DNA of 64,000 bases. Origin: Epinephelus fuscoguttatus. Lineage: Eukaryota; Chordata; Actinopteri; Perciformes; Serranidae. The notes below the pieces were generated by a model, which searched no databases, was not told where the DNA came from, and saw nothing but the letters and a program-made list of their open reading frames with translations. Position numbers and translations under genes: made by a program. Shown here one piece after another: positions 47,697 to 59,401 of this stretch. The stretch is taken from positions 15,455,207 through 15,519,206 of the forward strand of contig NC_064769.1 in assembly GCF_011397635.1 (NCBI RefSeq), written 5' to 3'. Each line of letters begins with the position of its first letter. The first letter of the stretch is position 1.

Positions 47697-47777
47697 TCCG
47701 GAATTGAACCAGCAACCTAAGGATACCTATTGTTATCATTCTACAGTCCTCCGCTCTACCAACTGAGCTATCGAAGG
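47697..47777 (-). pseudogene. tRNA-Tyr pseudogene, copy 3, 8-nt deletion in the 3' acceptor/T stem
   Basis: Compared with its neighbours it lacks 8 nt (TTCGAGCC on the plus strand) between 47699 and 47700. This removes most of the 3' acceptor strand and part of the T stem. The 5' half, the GTA anticodon and a 16-nt intron remain. The acceptor stem cannot form, so it is most likely non-functional, although the internal promoter boxes may still bind Pol III factors. Confidence 0.85.
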
Positions 47778-48055
47778 GAGCAAACAACTGTAAAATGCTC
47801 AACTTCTGCATGGATGCTGGAAATGATGCAAAACCAAGTTAATTTTGCAAAGACGTCACATCATAACATTCATAACAAATCTACAAAATGCCTGAATAAA
47901 ATGTGAACAACTAATCGGAATAACCAAGATAATGGTTTTGACAAGTGTCCTTTTTTCAAATGAAGTCAAGCAATACAACCCACAGCTCTGAAAGCAAGGA
48001 CGAAACACTTCTTTTTATTCTGGATGGTCACACATTGGACACCATGAAAAGTCCA

Positions 48056-48144
48056 TCCTTCGAGCCGGAATTGAACCAGCGACCTAAGGATACCTGATGT
48101 TATCATTCTACAGTCCTCCGCTCTACCATCTGAGCTATCGAAGG
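48056..48144 (-). tRNA. tRNA-Tyr (GTA), copy 4, with 16-nt intron
   Basis: Intact acceptor, D, anticodon (GTA) and T arms with the standard intron position. The D loop reads CAGATGG rather than CAGTTGG. The intron is AATGATAACATCAGGT, of the same type as copies 3 and 5. A T4 terminator follows. Confidence 0.93.
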
Positions 48145-48422
48145 GAGCAATCAACTGTAAAATGCTCAACTTCTGCATGGATGCTGGAAATGATGCAAAA
48201 CCAAGTTAATTTTGCAAAGATGCCACATCATAACATTCATAACAAATCTACAAAATGCCTGAATAAAATGTGAACAACTAATCAGAATAACCAAGATAAT
48301 GGTTTTGACAAGTGTCCTTTTTTCAAATGAAGTCAAGCAATACAACCCACAGCTCTGAAAGCAAGGACGAAACACTTCTTTTTATTCTGGATGGTCACAC
48401 ATTGGACACCATGAAAAGTCCA

Positions 48423-48511
48423 TCCTTCGAGCCGGAATTGAACCAGCGCCCTAAGGATACTTGTTGTTATCATTCTACAGTCCTCCGCTCTACCAACTGA
48501 GCTATCGAAGG
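48423..48511 (-). tRNA. tRNA-Tyr (GTA), copy 5, with 16-nt intron
   Basis: Intact 89-nt gene with anticodon GTA. The variable region reads AGGGC where the other copies have AGGTC. Its intron belongs to the copy 3/4 type. The flanks are almost identical to copy 4, pointing to a recent duplication of this unit. Confidence 0.9.
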
Positions 48512-48790
48512 GAGCAGTGAAACCCCAAATGCTCAACTTCTGCATGGATGCTGGAAATGATGCAAAACCAAGTTAATTTTGCAAAGATGCCACATCATAA
48601 CATTCATAACAAATCTATAAAATGCCTGAATAAAATGTGAACAACTAACTGCAATGACCAAGACAGTGCTTTTGACAAGTGTCCTTTTTTCAGATGAAGT
48701 CAAGCAATACAACCCACAGCTCTGAAAGCTATGACAAGTCTCATCTTTTTATTCTGAATAGCCACACATTGGACACCAATGAAAAGCCTG

Positions 48791-48879
48791 TCCTTCGAGC
48801 CAGAGTTGAACCAGCGACCTAAGGATAACTGCTATCATCAACCTACAGTCCTCCGCTCTACCATCTGAGCTATCGAAGG
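48791..48879 (-). tRNA. tRNA-Tyr (GTA), copy 6, with 16-nt intron
   Basis: Intact length, anticodon GTA and acceptor pairing. One T-stem C is T (CTGGC), which leaves a G-U pair. The intron is identical to that of copy 2 although three other units lie between them. A T4 terminator follows. Confidence 0.9.
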
Positions 48880-49194
48880 GGACAGACATATGTTGAAGTT
48901 TAGCCTGTCGATGGGTGTTGAAGTAGCTATTTGACCAAACTTTATTTTTCAAAGACTCTAGGTTACAAGGACTTAAATGTGACAGTTACGTGTCTTTGTC
49001 TACATAAATGCTCATTTAATATGGTTATGTTTTAACATTGATACGTTCATGACAAAGACACTGATTATTATGTGGTCAACAGGCATTATTTTGTCTGAAG
49101 AAATCAAACAAAGAAACCTACAGCTCTGAAAACAAGGCCCATTCACACATTGTCATTGTGAATGGTCACACATTGGACACCAATAAAAAGACCA

Positions 49195-49283
49195 CCCTTA
49201 GAGCCAGAACTGAACCCAAAACCTAAGTATAATTGCTATCATCAATCCACAGTTCTCTGCTCTTCTAACTGTGCTAGTGAAGG
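49195..49283 (-). pseudogene. Decayed tRNA-Tyr pseudogene, copy 7, anticodon position now GTG
   Basis: It has the same 89-nt length and register as the other copies but many substitutions: the 5' acceptor strand reads CCTTCAC and the anticodon triplet is GTG instead of GTA. The acceptor and anticodon stems are weakened. The intron is still close to the copy 2/6 type. It marks the old edge of the array. Confidence 0.8.
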
Positions 49284-49519
49284 GAGGGCGTTGTTCAGCC
49301 TCTGCATGAATGCTGAAACTGATACTTAACTGTTTATTTTGCCAAGACTAAAAGAATTTAACATTATGAACAGTTACAAGTCTTAGTCTACGTATAGAAA
49401 CTATGCATGGATGCAGAATCTGATGCTTTGCTAAAGTTTGTTTGGCAATGACTCCATGTTACATAGAATTTGCTGTGACAATCACGTGTCTTTGTCTACG
49501 TATGTGGTCATTGAACACT

Positions 49520-49715
49520 GGCTCATTCATGACCAAAAGTACCTCAGAGACACAATAAAACCACAAGGAAACACAAATCCAAAAATCCACAAAAAAAATG
49601 CATAATAACTAGAATGAGGCACTAAACAACAAAAAAGAGTGTCTAGCTCCTCTTTAGGAGAGTGTGTGAGGCCTCCTGCATATCTGTGCCCAGGGGTGCA
49701 CTGCCCATGCATTTA
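49520..49715 (+). repeat. Second, shorter copy of the A-rich repeat on the other flank of the tRNA array
   Basis: It has the same order as 46386-46830: CACAAAA-rich units, AACAACAAAAAAGAG, then a tail with CATATCTGTGCCCAGGGGTG. It lies in the same orientation, so the tRNA array is bracketed by direct repeats. Confidence 0.6.
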
Positions 49716-50523
49716 ACGTCTCAGTATGTTTGTGACATTTGTCATTTAAATCAGCAGCTCTTACACTTTAAGAATATTATGTTAGCCAAAAAAGATACAG
49801 TGTTTAAAGATACAGTATTTAAGAGCTCTGGGGAAGCTGTAATGTGAAGTAATAGCCACTAGATGGCAGCAGCCAGCCTCACAATGCTAATGCCCACTGT
49901 CATCTAATCTTACTGAATCATAACCATCCATCAACACTAACAGTCTGATAATCAGAAATATCATATTCACATTATATGCAGTCTTATTAAAAAGATAATC
50001 AAGTAAATGATCGGTCAAAAAGAAGAATTGTTGATAAAGTTAATTAAAGGTTTGTCATCAAACTTTGGGCTTAATTGAGGTGTGGACCAGTGAAAAATGT
50101 TGGTGTTCACCTTTTTGTGACCTTTACTACACAAGCCATTGTATTTGTTACACAGCTGTGATGGAAACTTCTATTAGAGGCGGTGTGATTCCAGTGCCAT
50201 GATGAACATGGACTGATAACACAGGAGGTGCATAATACGTAACATGGCCAAGTGATGATGTAACCATGTATTCAAAACCAACTTTACAGTGAAACTCCAC
50301 CCGAGACCACTCCTGCATTTGTGTTGGTACTCGGCAGAGTGCTAAGATGTGTATCAGCTTGTTGAAACCTCTGACGCGTACAATATGTCGTCATTGAAAG
50401 CGTTATTACTAGGCGCAGCATTTTAGATATCACCAAGCTATATTCTGTGACATTTCCCATAAATATATTATAGGACCATGGGTCTTTCAGGGTCAAGGCT
50501 CAGTGCTTGTCAGTGCTTTTCAG

Positions 50524-50550
50524 CACACACACACACACACACACACACAC
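50524..50550 (+). repeat. (AC)n microsatellite
   Basis: About 13 AC units. Confidence 0.95.
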
Positions 50551-51188
50551 CCTCCACCCGCTCTGAGCACTTCTCATCAGTATTCTCCCAGTGGTGCAGG
50601 ATTAAACTGTGTCCGCAGCGCAGACAGCACAGGGACGGCCTCTCATTCCTCGGATTTCTGGGGCCCACCTCAAAGACCCAGAGGCTAACACTGGGGATTT
50701 CAGAACAACTGGAATCTTTATTCAATTATGTCTGTGGCCGCCAAGCCTGTCACCAGTGTGTTACCCCCCAGATCAAACCCCACAGTGCTGTCTTCTCAGG
50801 GGGAAGTCATGCAGGGGTGAAGCCAAATGAGGCTGTGCTGGTGTTTCTAATGAATATGTACAGGGAGCCTTTGCTGCTCTTGGAACAGCTCCTGTTACAT
50901 TCATGTGAAACAACTGAAGGTCAGGTAAAACTATTCAATGAAGACTTTGTACACTGGCAAAGAAGAGGTTCAGGCAGCATAAAAGGCATTGTAAGTGTGG
51001 AAAATTTGATTTCTCATCAACATTTTTCTACTCAAAAACAGTAAGATAACCATGCAGTGACATAGTAAGACATCTCACTTAAATCATCAATTGTTGACAT
51101 GGCTTCTATGAATCTGATTGTTTGTCTGTGTTCACTGTCAATGGCAGCCTTTAAGGGTGTTTGCCAGCCTTCGGCTCTTTCATTTCTA

Positions 51189-51410
51189 AGAAAAGGTCTA
51201 GTGTGTAGGATTTAGTTCTGGGGACAACATGGTGCACTCTGTAGAAGAGGACACACTCTGTATGTAGATATAAACCTCTCATTCTAAGGTAGCAAAAACA
51301 CAACAATTCTTATTTTCAGGTGACTACAAACTAATAAAAAACATAGTTATGAATATTATATACCATTTCTACCAGTAGGTGCCCATAAATCCTACATACT
51401 GGACCTTTAA
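51189..51410. mobile_element. Shorter copy of the TTAAAGGTCCAGTGTGTA MITE
   Basis: The left terminus is diverged (AAAAGGTCTAGTGTGTAGG). The right terminus is TACTGGACCTTTAA. The interior shares TTTTCAGGTGA and CATAGTTAT with 2670-3002 but lacks roughly 110 bp. Confidence 0.75.
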
Positions 51411-53561
51411 CCTCCTGAGATCCGAGCTTTTGTTTAGTATGCATTTGTAATTTCTCCTAACTATTTGGGATTGGTGGGACCTGATGAGTAAAAACTAAGC
51501 ATTGTCTTTGAGAAGTATGTAGTTTTGGGGAAAAAAAAATGCTTTCCTCCTATGAGGACGATGGATTTATTTTTGATAGTAACAAGTGTGTAATTAGGTA
51601 AAAAAAACAACAACAAAAAAACCAATTTATTTCAATAACTGAAGATTGTCGTGCAAAAACAAAATGCAAACAATGTGACATTTGTTCAATGTTTTATAAT
51701 TCTATCAGTTAGGGGTCACTGTTCATGTCTAAAACTGTTAAACTGTTCATTTCATGGCTGTGCAAAAGCAAAATTGCAAATAATGCAGCATATCTAAAAG
51801 CCTCGTGATTTGTTTGTTCGCTATATGAATTTTCCTTGCTCTATATTCCAAGTTAGGAATGTCCTTTTTGTATGTAGGAACAATCCCTCACAGCTAACTG
51901 GCCTGTGTAAAATGCTGTGATAAAGTAATGTTTAAATGTCCTCAAACAAGATGATTATAAAGTCCAGATGTCCTCAAATGAGTAGCTACTTCCTATTAAA
52001 CAACGATTCAGCTTCTTACTTTTTCTCAAATTGGTCAAAGTTGTATACCATATCAAACCACAAATGTCATTAGTCATTAATGAACATGTTTTAGCAATAA
52101 AATTTGGTCAGGTTTTGCACTTTGGCAGAATTGGCTGTCACCTTGTTTTTACATGGATTAGTGTATTGGGCTTTTGCTACCACTAGATGGCACAAAAAAG
52201 TGTCTATGGCAGAGGGCAATGGTCAAAGTTAAGGTATAAGGTCAAACGTTGAGGTATAAATTGCAGCAAACCCAAAATGCCTTATTTTTATCATAATCTA
52301 ACACACTATAGCTGTCAGAGGGGTCTCGCCTGTCTGTTGGATTGGGTTGCGATAGACAAAAGATGCATCATAATGCAACAATAGAACATAGCCTTTTGTT
52401 TTTAGTGTTATTCTGAGGAAGAAAACAGAGGGAGGCAAAGGTGGAAGCAGACACAAGCCACACCTTATAAAAGATGACATAAAGAGAGAATGACTAATCA
52501 AGAATGTGCCACACAGCTGTTCTGATTACGCTGTTCAGGTGTTGTTCAAGTCCCGAAGTTCTTGTGGAATTCCCCTGAAATGTAACCTGGCTATGACACA
52601 CAACTGGTCTTGAAAGACACGACATTATTACAGAAGATGAAACTGGCACATGAAGCTCTCTGCTGGTCTGCATGTTGTTGTGTAGCAACAGAGCGAATTC
52701 CTTGGTATGGTGAGCATGATGCAGTGTAGCAGCCCATTAATCAAACTGAACCACTGAGCGGATCCATTATTTGTGTGTTTGTGTGTGACTCTCTCTTTAC
52801 TCTGCAGTAAATTACTTTCCAAGCAATATAAACTTGTAGGGACAGAATTTCTCCCACTGACACAAGCAGAAGGTCAGGGTCGCAATCATGGTTTCACGTT
52901 TATTTGAACAATGAAAGTACATTCAAGAATATAACCTTTGGTTCTTAAAACTTCTCGACAAAAGATGAAAAGACCAAAATGTGGCTTTAAGTGCCAGCGA
53001 AGCCTTCTTATTCATGTCCCATATTCAACCATAACCGAGCCTCCATCTGAGACTTGATGCTGAGATTGCTTCACAGCTGTGGCTGATTTCTCCTCCACCC
53101 GTTCTTGGACTCTTGTGAATCATTCATTCAAATGGCTTTTAATTATAGCTTGAAACCCTAATCTTCCTAAACTGCCTGTTTGTGTTTCTGCAAACAATTA
53201 TTCTTCAAAGTTGAACCCTATTGTCGATGACGGATGAGTTCTTGACAAGAGCAAGACTTTCAGTAAACGCATTTACAGCACATGAAAACATGTAGTTTAG
53301 TGTTTTGACAAAAGCATGATCCTGTAGTTCCCTGTTTGGGACAAATGAGCTTTTCTTCCTGAATAAAGTCAGTGTAAAATTGATGTTGAGCTCAGCATAA
53401 GCACTACCAGTGATGGAGAGGAATTAAGTAGATTTACTCAAGAACTGTGGTTGCACTTTACTTGAGTGCATTTTATGTAACTTTATTCCCTTTTATCACT
53501 TGTTTATTCTACATTTTACTTACATTACTTTGGTACTTGTACTTAGACTTTCACCTGTATG

Positions 53562-54447
53562 TAAAAGGACAGTTTTTTACATCTTTTCTGTAGTGCTGTT
53601 TTCTCAATCTAGATCGTTTTGTTGCTAGTTGCCGAATGTTGGAGACACTGGCCGTAGAGATGGGCTGCCTTCTGTCCAATATAATGAATGTAGATGGCAC
53701 AGATGTGGTGCTAAAAAAAGCATTTGGAAAAACTCAAAAGCAATGTGTACAAAATTGACTCACTGCTTTCTAGAAGATTTCCATTTGATGCAATGGTGCT
53801 GCAATAAAAAAGGGGAGTCGGGTTCGAGAATATCACTCAGTGCAAACATCAAATAGTGTCAATAACATCATCAGATGATTTCCAAAAGTCATGACCCAGT
53901 TACTCAAGATAATCCCCAGACCTTGGTATGAGCAGTTTCATGTAGGAACTATTTGTTTTCCACCAAACTACTAACCACTAACCACTAACCATATTGCAAT
54001 GCCAAAGAAAGCGTGCGCCAACTCATGGACGAGAAGCCTGTGCTCACCACAGTGCTTCAGTCTTGGTGTCCTCTTTGGCTGACCTTTAGCGTTAGCTTGC
54101 TCAGTGGTGCTAGGTAAGCTAGCAGTAGATGCACTTTCCCTTCTACGCAGTGATGCAGTTGGTGGGTGTAGCTTGGTAGAAAGAAAATAGTTCCTACATG
54201 AAACTGTTCACAACAAAGTCTGTAGATCATCTTGAGTAACTGGGTCAATGTTTCTGGAAAGAGACATTGCTGTTGAGTTTTTCAGATGTATTTTTTGGCG
54301 CTTTGAGCATCACAAGCCGAGTGCCATTTAGTTCCATTATATTAGAGAAACGTCAGACATCTCTACAGCTGATATCTCCAGTACTCGACAGCTACAGGTA
54401 AGAGGAGAAATATGTATTTTTGGTTTTGGGGTGAACTGTCCCTTTAA
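53562..54447. mobile_element. Foldback element, uninterrupted relative of 30254-32203
   Basis: The left end is about TAAAAGGACAGTTTTTTACA and the right end is GGTGAACTGTCCCTTTAA. The arms contain inverted copies of TGACCCAGTTACTCAAGAT (near 53893) and ATCTTGAGTAACTGGGTCA (near 54229). It reads through GAGTAACTGGGTCAATGTTTC where the other copy holds the L1. Confidence 0.8.
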
Positions 54448-56079
54448 TTGTTTTTACATTGTGGCAGCTTAAAGCAAGTGTAAGGTGAGAGTATTTCTTC
54501 AGTTTCATCAGACTCTGCCTGTCTGCCCTGACTGGGAGAGCAAGGTAAACAATGTCACAGAGATTTGTTTACATAAACATCTATCGTAGACCTGGTGACT
54601 CAGGCGCTGTGACACATCACCTTCAAATGTTAATCCCCAGCAACACTGCTTAAAACAGAACCTAACCCTAAATTACCTTGGAACAACCACTTGAATTTTT
54701 GTGGTTAGCTAAATATGTCAAGCGATAGCGACGTGAAACCAGTCATATAGCGTTACAGCTGTTTGAAGAACATGGGTGGGGGTGGTTATATTGGACCTTT
54801 ACCTAGTTGTGTTTGGGTCTACTGAACTTTCTTTACACAAACACACAAGCAATTCCTGTTGGGATCAACTTCCAAGAAGAGGAATAACAACAACAATGTT
54901 CCAGCTATAAACACAAAGACACACAGCGTGATGATGCTTTGTTCACGTCAGCAGTGTGACGAACTCCTGAGGTTCCTCTCTCTGCCATGGGTCTCATGAT
55001 CCAGCTTCCTCAGCAGACACAAAGAAGCTGGTCACACAAGGACTCTCTTGTCCGTATCCTTTGGACTGTGTTTATATAAAAACAGAATTGCGGCCTGTGT
55101 AATGACTAAGAAGGTCAAAAGGTGGTCAGGATCAGTTCCCTCAAGTAATCCCACCGCTCCCCCGACTCTCCTGCCCACATCCAGCTGAATAAAACAACAG
55201 CAACTAGTTTCAATCAGACAGTCAATAGTAACATTGACCTGGCTTGCATCAACATTGATTTCAGACGCTTAAAGTGAAAGTGTGAATGAGCAAACTCCAT
55301 TCATGAGCTATAGCCACGAGCATTTAATCATTTCACTCACACTAATCAGACACAAGTATTGGATTTGTTTTTCAAAATAAAATAGCCAGTGGAGAGATGA
55401 ATTAAGCCTCAGTCTGCTGTAGCAGAGTGTGTTAAACATCAATTACGAATACTATTTAAGCTAAAGAACCATAACATTAACATTATCTATGAAAATCTGC
55501 TTCATAAAGTGTCTTTATGAGCGTGATTTTACAGTAAATCTCTGCACTGCTCATTTACATTTCAGACATCCCCCATAATTATTTTCATGTACGCTCAACA
55601 TTATAGTAATCAGATAATATCATAATGTTGTATTCAGTCTTATCAGTCATTGCTTCAGTTGAAGCTTGTCTCTGACTGTGTTTACGAAGAAAAAGAGCAG
55701 CCACTGTACAGTGACTGCATTAACAGAAGGCCTGACTATGCATTATGTATATGTGTGTGAGAAAACCTGGAGTGGGTGGCTACTCTGGACAATCCATGCA
55801 AATATACATGTAAACAGTCCATAGGGCAGTCCTGAGGAACGCACACTGTTTTGTCATCAAAAGAAGTAATCAGTGTAAAACTAAATGTATTAAAACAATA
55901 TCACCAAAACAATAGTGCTGCATTGTGGATCAACTAACCATCAGACTGGAGGGAGTAAACATCAACCTTAAGATACTCACTTTGCTATGTGCCTAGCATC
56001 TAAACATTGCCAGACATAGTTTGCAATCAGCTGGGGAACTAATTGGAACATTTAGAGGCGAGAGCCAGATGTCTCCCTT

Positions 56080-56275
56080 AGAGGTTGGTGAGGACGAAAG
56101 CATCCCAGTAGCTCACCTTCTAGGTGCGACCTAGCACCTAGATAGTCCTTGACAGTGGTTCGCGTTTGAGTCCAAGCTGCAGGCATTTTCTGCATTCTGT
56201 CCCCCCTCTCCCCCCTTTTCGGTTGCTCTATAATAAAGGCAAAAAAGGCCAAGTTAAATCTTTAAATAATCTTTG
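56080..56275 (+). mobile_element. Diverged tRNA-derived SINE, same family as 27978-28173
   Basis: Shares GTAGCTCAxCTTCTAGG (A-box region), TTTGAGTCC (B-box region) and the pyrimidine-rich TCTGTCCCCCCTCTCC segment before AAAGGCAAAA. It has no long A tail or clear target duplication, so it is older. Confidence 0.6.
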
Positions 56276-56430
56276 AAAGAAGTTGGAGGAGACCAAAACA
56301 GAGTAAATATTTGACTTACCTTCATCAGGTGGACAGAAACATGACTCCAAATGATGCTAATGTTGCTCCATGTGTGCAACATGGGTAAAGAGGCACTTTG
56401 CTAAGATTTTCTATATATCAGTGATAATAA

Positions 56431-56754
56431 TTCATTCATTTTCTGTAACTGCTTGTCCTGTTGGGGGTCGCAGGGAGGCTGGAGCCTATGCCAGCTGACA
56501 AGAGGTGGGGTACAACCTGGACAGGTCACCAGACTATTGCAGGGCTGACACATAGAGACAGACAACCATTCATGCTCACATTCTCACCTACGGACAATTC
56601 AGAGTTACCAACCTGCATGTCTTTGGACTGTGGGAGGAAGCCGGAGTACTCAGAGAAAACCTACACTGACACGGGGAGAACATGCAAACTCTGCATGGAG
56701 GGGCTCCCACACCTGTGAGGTGACAATGCTAACCACTGCACCACCATGCTGTCC
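56431..56754 (-). mobile_element. Second copy of the 21960-22336 element, reverse strand, B box deleted
   Basis: Read on the minus strand it follows the 21960 copy from GGACAGCATGGTGGTGCAG to the AATGAATGAA tail. About 25 bp covering the B box is missing, so it cannot be transcribed by Pol III as it stands. It is more diverged than the first copy. Confidence 0.85.
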
Positions 56755-57452
56755 TAATTATAATGCCTATTAATGTTAATAATAATTAATTTTGATAATT
56801 ACAGCATTATTTAAATTATTCAGATGGCTTAAATTTTTGTTTAATAAAAAAAAATGCACTGTCCAACTAAATATTTGTACAGTCTGTGTTATGCTTTCTA
56901 GAATATTTCCATTTGATCCATTTGATAGAATGGTGCAGCAATAAAATACACTGAGTCTTGGGTTTGAGTATATCACTCAGTGCAAACATTATTTGTTTTC
57001 AATAACAAAATGATACATTATATTTATGATGCCATCAGACAGTGTGGAAAAAGATGATTTTAAAACCATGTAAATAGGAAGTTAAAGGAAACTGGATGTT
57101 GGGCATGATGGGTACATCAACACTGATGTGCTATCAGCTGTATCAATATGATAGTCTGATTGATATACTACTGTAATTCCCAATGCTGCAAATCATCTCA
57201 CTGATTGATTCAAGTTTTAGCCAGAAAAGTTGTTAAGTGACAAACGCCTGAAGTGTACCTCTCCCTGTGACTGTGACACATGGGACAATGTGGTCCACAG
57301 TAGATTAAATGTACATAGAAAGACAGTCAGTGAGTCAGATTGTTGTTTTCCGCCCCAGGAAACTAGATGTATGTGGGACATTGGCTGCCTCTGGGTCTGG
57401 CTGGAAAAACCTCTCACCCTCGAGACCTTTCCACAGGGCTCTCAGCTGCCAA

Positions 57453-57454
<2 letters not shown>

Positions 57455-57487
<33 letters not shown>
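57455..57487 (+). repeat. (AC)n microsatellite
   Basis: About 16 AC units. Confidence 0.95.
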
Positions 57488-57491
<4 letters not shown>

Positions 57492-58567
57492 ACTTGGACA
57501 CATAAATGCGCCGAATTCTATCTACAGCATCCTCAACCAAGCTGGTGTGCTGGTGTGTGTCAGTGTGACCACACAGCGATGCAGGGAGTCGTGTGGCTGG
57601 CGTCACTCTGTGGTAAATTAGTAGTCATGTTATAAACAGATTATTTTAAGTCTCTGATTACGTGCGTACCAAATGATGGCTTAGCTTAAACACCAGTGAC
57701 TCTGCCCAAGTGTCCTCTCTTTGATTACATAGAGGAGGTCTGAACGGTAATTATTATACTGAAGAAAGTTGGGCAGAATGATTTCCAAAAAGGATAAAGG
57801 TACCACTAAACCATCTACCACTGAATCTTCTGTAAGTGCGATGACAAGGTTGTCAAATGGGATTACTAAAGCTGCTAATGTTTAAAATTCATAAAAATAG
57901 ACTCAAATAATGCACTTTTTCAAAACAGTACTTGCACTTTTATGTGATTCTATACCTCTTACTCACTACATTTCAAATGGAAAAATTGTACTTTTTGCTA
58001 CACTATTTATTTAGCAGCTATAGTTACTGGTTACTTCTTAGTCTCACATGACCAGCCTCCCTTACTTCGAAATGGGAGTCTGGGAACATTCGTCTTTCGT
58101 TTTATAATAGAAATGGGTGGGGATATCCAGATCACGTGACGGTGTTGCCATAGGTACGGCACGCTGTAAATCCTTAATTTCTCCAATCTTGTGGACATTG
58201 CAGCTCTGCAATACAGCTGAATCAATTGAAATCATATCCATTTTAATCTCTTCTTGCGATGCACTGAACACTTCCTTTGCTGTTGTACCACGGACAACAA
58301 TTCGGGGGACAGCAATGCCGGTGTAGGCAGGTGTAAGGCAAAGCTAATCAGCCGTTGGTCGAGGAAGTACGGAAATACACGGATTTGGATGCAATCACAT
58401 CACTGCCGCTGGGAGTCAGCACTAGTTGTATTGTAACTTTCCTATGGGAATGTCCACAAACAAGAGAGTCAGCCAGCGTGCTGACGTCATCAGCGTTTGT
58501 GTAAGAGACTAGTTACTTCTTAGATTTCGATTGAACGTGATAAAACCCTGAAAAATATGTTATGAAA

Positions 58568-58899
58568 CAGTGGTTCCCAACTGGTCCAGCCAAGTGGTCC
58601 AGATTGCTCCTTGGTTGTTAGTTCAAGGTCGACACAGTTTAATATATTCAGTGTCATACTTGCATTTAGACATGTCATCAAGCTAGTTTGCTGTCCCTAT
58701 TATGTAGCTGTCCATTAGCCACTCACTCTACAGCAGGAAACAGCACTTTGAAATATAAACTCTGTGCTGGAAATTTCATGTGCTTCAAATTGAAGTGTGT
58801 TTTGTACGAACTTGACACATTCATGAGTCACTTGCGGTCCATTCAGAACGGACCCACAAACCACTTTTGGACTGGGACCCCCCCAGTTGGGAACCACTG
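58568..58899. mobile_element. hAT-like MITE with perfect 17-bp terminal inverted repeats
   Basis: Left terminus CAGTGGTTCCCAACTGG; the right terminus is its perfect inverted copy. The 8-bp flanks TTATGAAA and CTATAAAA match at six of eight positions, consistent with an aged hAT target duplication. 332 bp, no transposase. Confidence 0.88.
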
Positions 58900-59401
58900 C
58901 TATAAAATACTTCTAAAATGTAAAACATACAACACAAAATGAAACCAGTGTCTAGTTGGGGCTGCCATGTTATCTTTCCAGATGTCTTTGAGTTGTTCGT
59001 CGTTTCACCAAAAGAGACATCTCACATGGTTTCTTTCCAATAAGTGTTTGAATCCCGAAATGGGAAAACTTTTCAAAATTTCACAAAAAAGCAAAGATTC
59101 AGTCCAAAGTCCAACAAATTTATACAAATTTGTTCTTCTGTCTTTGTTCTTTGGATGTCCTTATGAGGGGGTCTGACCACTAAGTTGGGGACCACTGGAC
59201 AAAACTGCCTAACTGTATATAAAGTAGTTAAAACCAGCTTCAAGTTGATCTGCTATCAAAATGAAAATGCTGCTTACACGTTGATGCATCAGTATGAGCA
59301 ATCTAATAATGTTATATATTTTAACATATCAGTCAAAGGCACCACAGGTTTACATAATGAGTACTTTTACTTGTAGTGCAGTGTTGTCTTTGTAGTTTTA
59401 C

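Larger units (their letters stand above)
46930..49290 (-). repeat. Tandem array of seven tRNA-Tyr units, period about 360-370 bp
   Basis: tRNA starts are spaced 363, 362, 359, 367, 368 and 404 bp apart. Each unit repeats the same spacer modules, such as CACATTGGACACCA and AAGTCAAGCAATA. Spacers of copies 4 and 5 are nearly identical, and those of copies 1 and 2 are very similar. This is a head-to-tail array produced by unequal crossing-over. Confidence 0.92.
49716..53561. other. Intergenic sequence with one AC array and one MITE
   Basis: A 188-codon frame at 50478-51044 is the longest here that is not mainly simple repeat, but it shows no domain, no codon signature and includes an AC run. 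51420-53560 shows no features. Confidence 0.45.
54448..58567. other. Intergenic sequence with two SINE copies and an AC array
   Basis: Outside the SINE copies at 56080-56275 and 56431-56754 and the AC run, no coding frame or clear element was recognised. Confidence 0.5.

Noticed and set aside
46753-48952. Repeated small frames containing FDSSVGRAEDCRMI
   Set aside because: They are chance translations of the tRNA-Tyr genes and their spacers, not proteins.
46930-49290. CRISPR array suggested by regularly spaced repeats
   Set aside because: The repeats are tRNA genes with a 360-bp period in a vertebrate genome. No short repeat-spacer structure.
50478-51044. 188-codon plus-strand frame
   Set aside because: Starts across an AC array, has no recognised motif and a composition like non-coding DNA. 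A transcript or homology hit would be needed.
57230-57635. Overlapping 84-108 codon plus-strand frames
   Set aside because: They span the AC microsatellite and translate it as His-Thr repeats in more than one frame.
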